Source: Paenibacillus_T sp033239625
GTDB lineage: Bacteria; Bacillota; Bacilli; Paenibacillales; Paenibacillaceae
NCBI RefSeq assembly: GCF_033239625.1
Contig: NZ_BTCK01000004.1
Span: 62,001 to 126,000, forward strand
Length of the DNA: 64,000 bases
Direction: 5' to 3'
Shown piece after piece: positions 62,848-64,000 of this stretch. How positions within the stretch are numbered: position 1 is the stretch's first letter; each line of letters begins with the position of its first letter. The notes below the pieces were generated by a model. It saw only the letters and a program-made list of their open reading frames with translations, ran no database searches and was not told where the DNA came from. Position numbers and translations under genes: made by a program.

Positions 62848-63069
62848 TACAATCACTGCCCCTAATCTCATTATTAATTGAGCTTGATTTATTAGAAAGC
62901 CAAGCTTATGTAGCTCACGCTCTCAATTATACGAAGGATAAGGTGTCAGGGGCAAACGTTTTCAACCGATTCCTAACGTTTGAACGAAACTTTTTGCGCA
63001 GAAGGTCCGTTAATGATGGCAAGTAACGTTTCATTAGACAAACAGAGTATGATGAAGGGGGGCTTCCTA

Positions 63070-64000
63070 ATGAAATACAAACGAATCGCACTGCTTGCGC
63101 TCGCATCACTGCTGCTCGCTGGAAGCATGTCCGCATGCGGCACCAAAGATAATGCTCAATCCGCCATCTCCTTAGAAGCTCGAGATAAGCTGGCTGCAGA
63201 AGCAGATCAGCCTATCATCCAAGCTTCTAACCATTTCGGACTACGCTTGCATCAGATGCTGCTGAAAGAGAAGCCGGGTCAGAACGTATTCCTCTCTCCG
63301 CTCAGCATCACAACCGCGCTTGCAATGGTCTATAACGGAAGCCGCGGCGAGACGAAGGCTGAACTGGAACGAGTGCTGGGCTGGAATGGTTCATCTATCG
63401 ATCAAATCAATACGGGTTACCGCGAGCTGCTGAAATTGCTCAGCCAGCCAGGAGAAGGCATTACGCTTCAGTTAGCCGATTCGGTCTGGCACAATAAGGC
63501 GGTCACGGTAAATTCGGATTTTTCCAATATTATTGAAGACAGCTACAGCGCAGAGATTGAATCGATTGACACGACCAAACCGGAGCAGTCGGCTAAGCTG
63601 ATCAACGATTGGATAGCCGATCACACGGAAGGGATGATCGATAAGCTGATCGAGCCCAATTCGATCGATTCCAATTTGGTTATGATTCTGCTCAATGCGG
63701 TCTATTTCAACGGCACTTGGAAAGATCAATTCGACGCTAATTTTACGAAGGACAAATCGTTCCATCTTGCAGACGGTTCGAAACAAACTGTGCCTTTCAT
63801 GAATCGGACGGGCGAATATTCACACCTGAAGAACGATGATTATGAAGCGATCCGCATCCCGTATGGTCGTGGTCAAATGTCGATGGTCATTCTTCTTCCT
63901 TCTGCAGGAAGCAGTCTCGATGCCCTCCAGGAGAAAATATGGAACGGCAAAGTCGGACTTCTGGAACAGTGGAAAGACGAATACGGTTCGATTCAACTGC
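63070..64000 (+). CDS. Serpin lipoprotein, C-terminus cut by window edge
   Basis: Serine protease inhibitor family. Lipoprotein signal with Cys in GSMSACGTK (near 18). Serpin motifs: FGLRLHQMLL, NVFLSPLSITTALAMVYNGSRGET, VMILLNAVYFNGTWKDQFD and MSMVILLPS. About 310 residues are present; the reactive-centre loop lies beyond position 64000, so inhibitory ability cannot be judged. ATG has GGGGGG seven bases upstream. Confidence 0.93.
   Translation, partial: MKYKRIALLALASLLLAGSMSACGTKDNAQSAISLEARDKLAAEADQPIIQASNHFGLRLHQMLLKEKPGQNVFLSPLSITTALAMVYNGSRGETKAELERVLGWNGSSIDQINTGYRELLKLLSQPGEGITLQLADSVWHNKAVTVNSDFSNIIEDSYSAEIESIDTTKPEQSAKLINDWIADHTEGMIDKLIEPNSIDSNLVMILLNAVYFNGTWKDQFDANFTKDKSFHLADGSKQTVPFMNRTGEYSHLKNDDYEAIRIPYGRGQMSMVILLPSAGSSLDALQEKIWNGKVGLLEQWKDEYGSIQL

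Overview
The window is a 64 kb piece of chromosome from a spore-forming Firmicute, most likely a Paenibacillaceae member (Paenibacillus or Cohnella type). The grounds are the full spoIIIAA-AH operon, the gerP spore-coat genes, a YjcZ-type spore peptide, moderate G+C, many TTG/GTG starts behind strong GGAGG sites, and secreted starch enzymes carrying FN3-CBM25-CBM20 tails. No rRNA, tRNA, CRISPR array, prophage or insertion sequence was seen.

Region 1 (1-14.0 kb, almost all minus strand) is the classical Bacillus block, read here from its end: ispA, xseB, xseA, folD, nusB, then an AmaP/DUF2273 pair and an Asp23 gene (yqhY), accC, accB, spoIIIAH to spoIIIAA and yqhV. The same block resumes at 25.5-32.1 kb with efp, yqhT, aroQ, yqhR, yqhQ and mntR. 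Between yqhV and lysC-efp sits about 11 kb of extra genes: a ComB-type phosphatase and a starch cluster (cytoplasmic neopullulanase, LacI regulator, secreted GH13 amylase, secreted GH119 amylase). A shared GAAACCGGTTTC operator lies directly downstream of a good promoter in front of both enzyme transcription units, so this looks like a small LacI regulon.

Region 2 (31.6-39.1 kb) concerns metals and translation: MntR, a CcdA protein, a ZnuABC zinc transporter behind a consensus promoter flanked by Zur-like boxes, metG with a T-box leader, yidD, and a Zur/Fur regulator. Region 3 (39.2-46.4 kb) holds a secreted PKD-domain protein, small membrane proteins, an Hsp20-like protein, gerPABCDE and yjcZ behind sigma-K-like promoters, fucU and an acetyltransferase.

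Region 4 (46.6-54.4 kb) is a glycogen operon, glgB-glgC-glgD-glgA-GH15, in which a cytoplasmic glucoamylase-like gene takes the last place. Region 5 (54.9-64 kb) carries a PAS-HTH regulator with a probable frameshift at its start, a GH42 beta-galactosidase, a membrane acyltransferase, a secreted RCC1-repeat protein, an aldose epimerase and the start of a lipoprotein serpin.

The least expected signals are in the intergenic DNA. A roughly 41-bp tandem hairpin repeat ends at the ribosome binding site of two unrelated GTG-start genes (spoIIIAG and glgA) and shows a compensatory stem change. Two further dispersed hairpin families, one terminator-like, occur in three gaps each.
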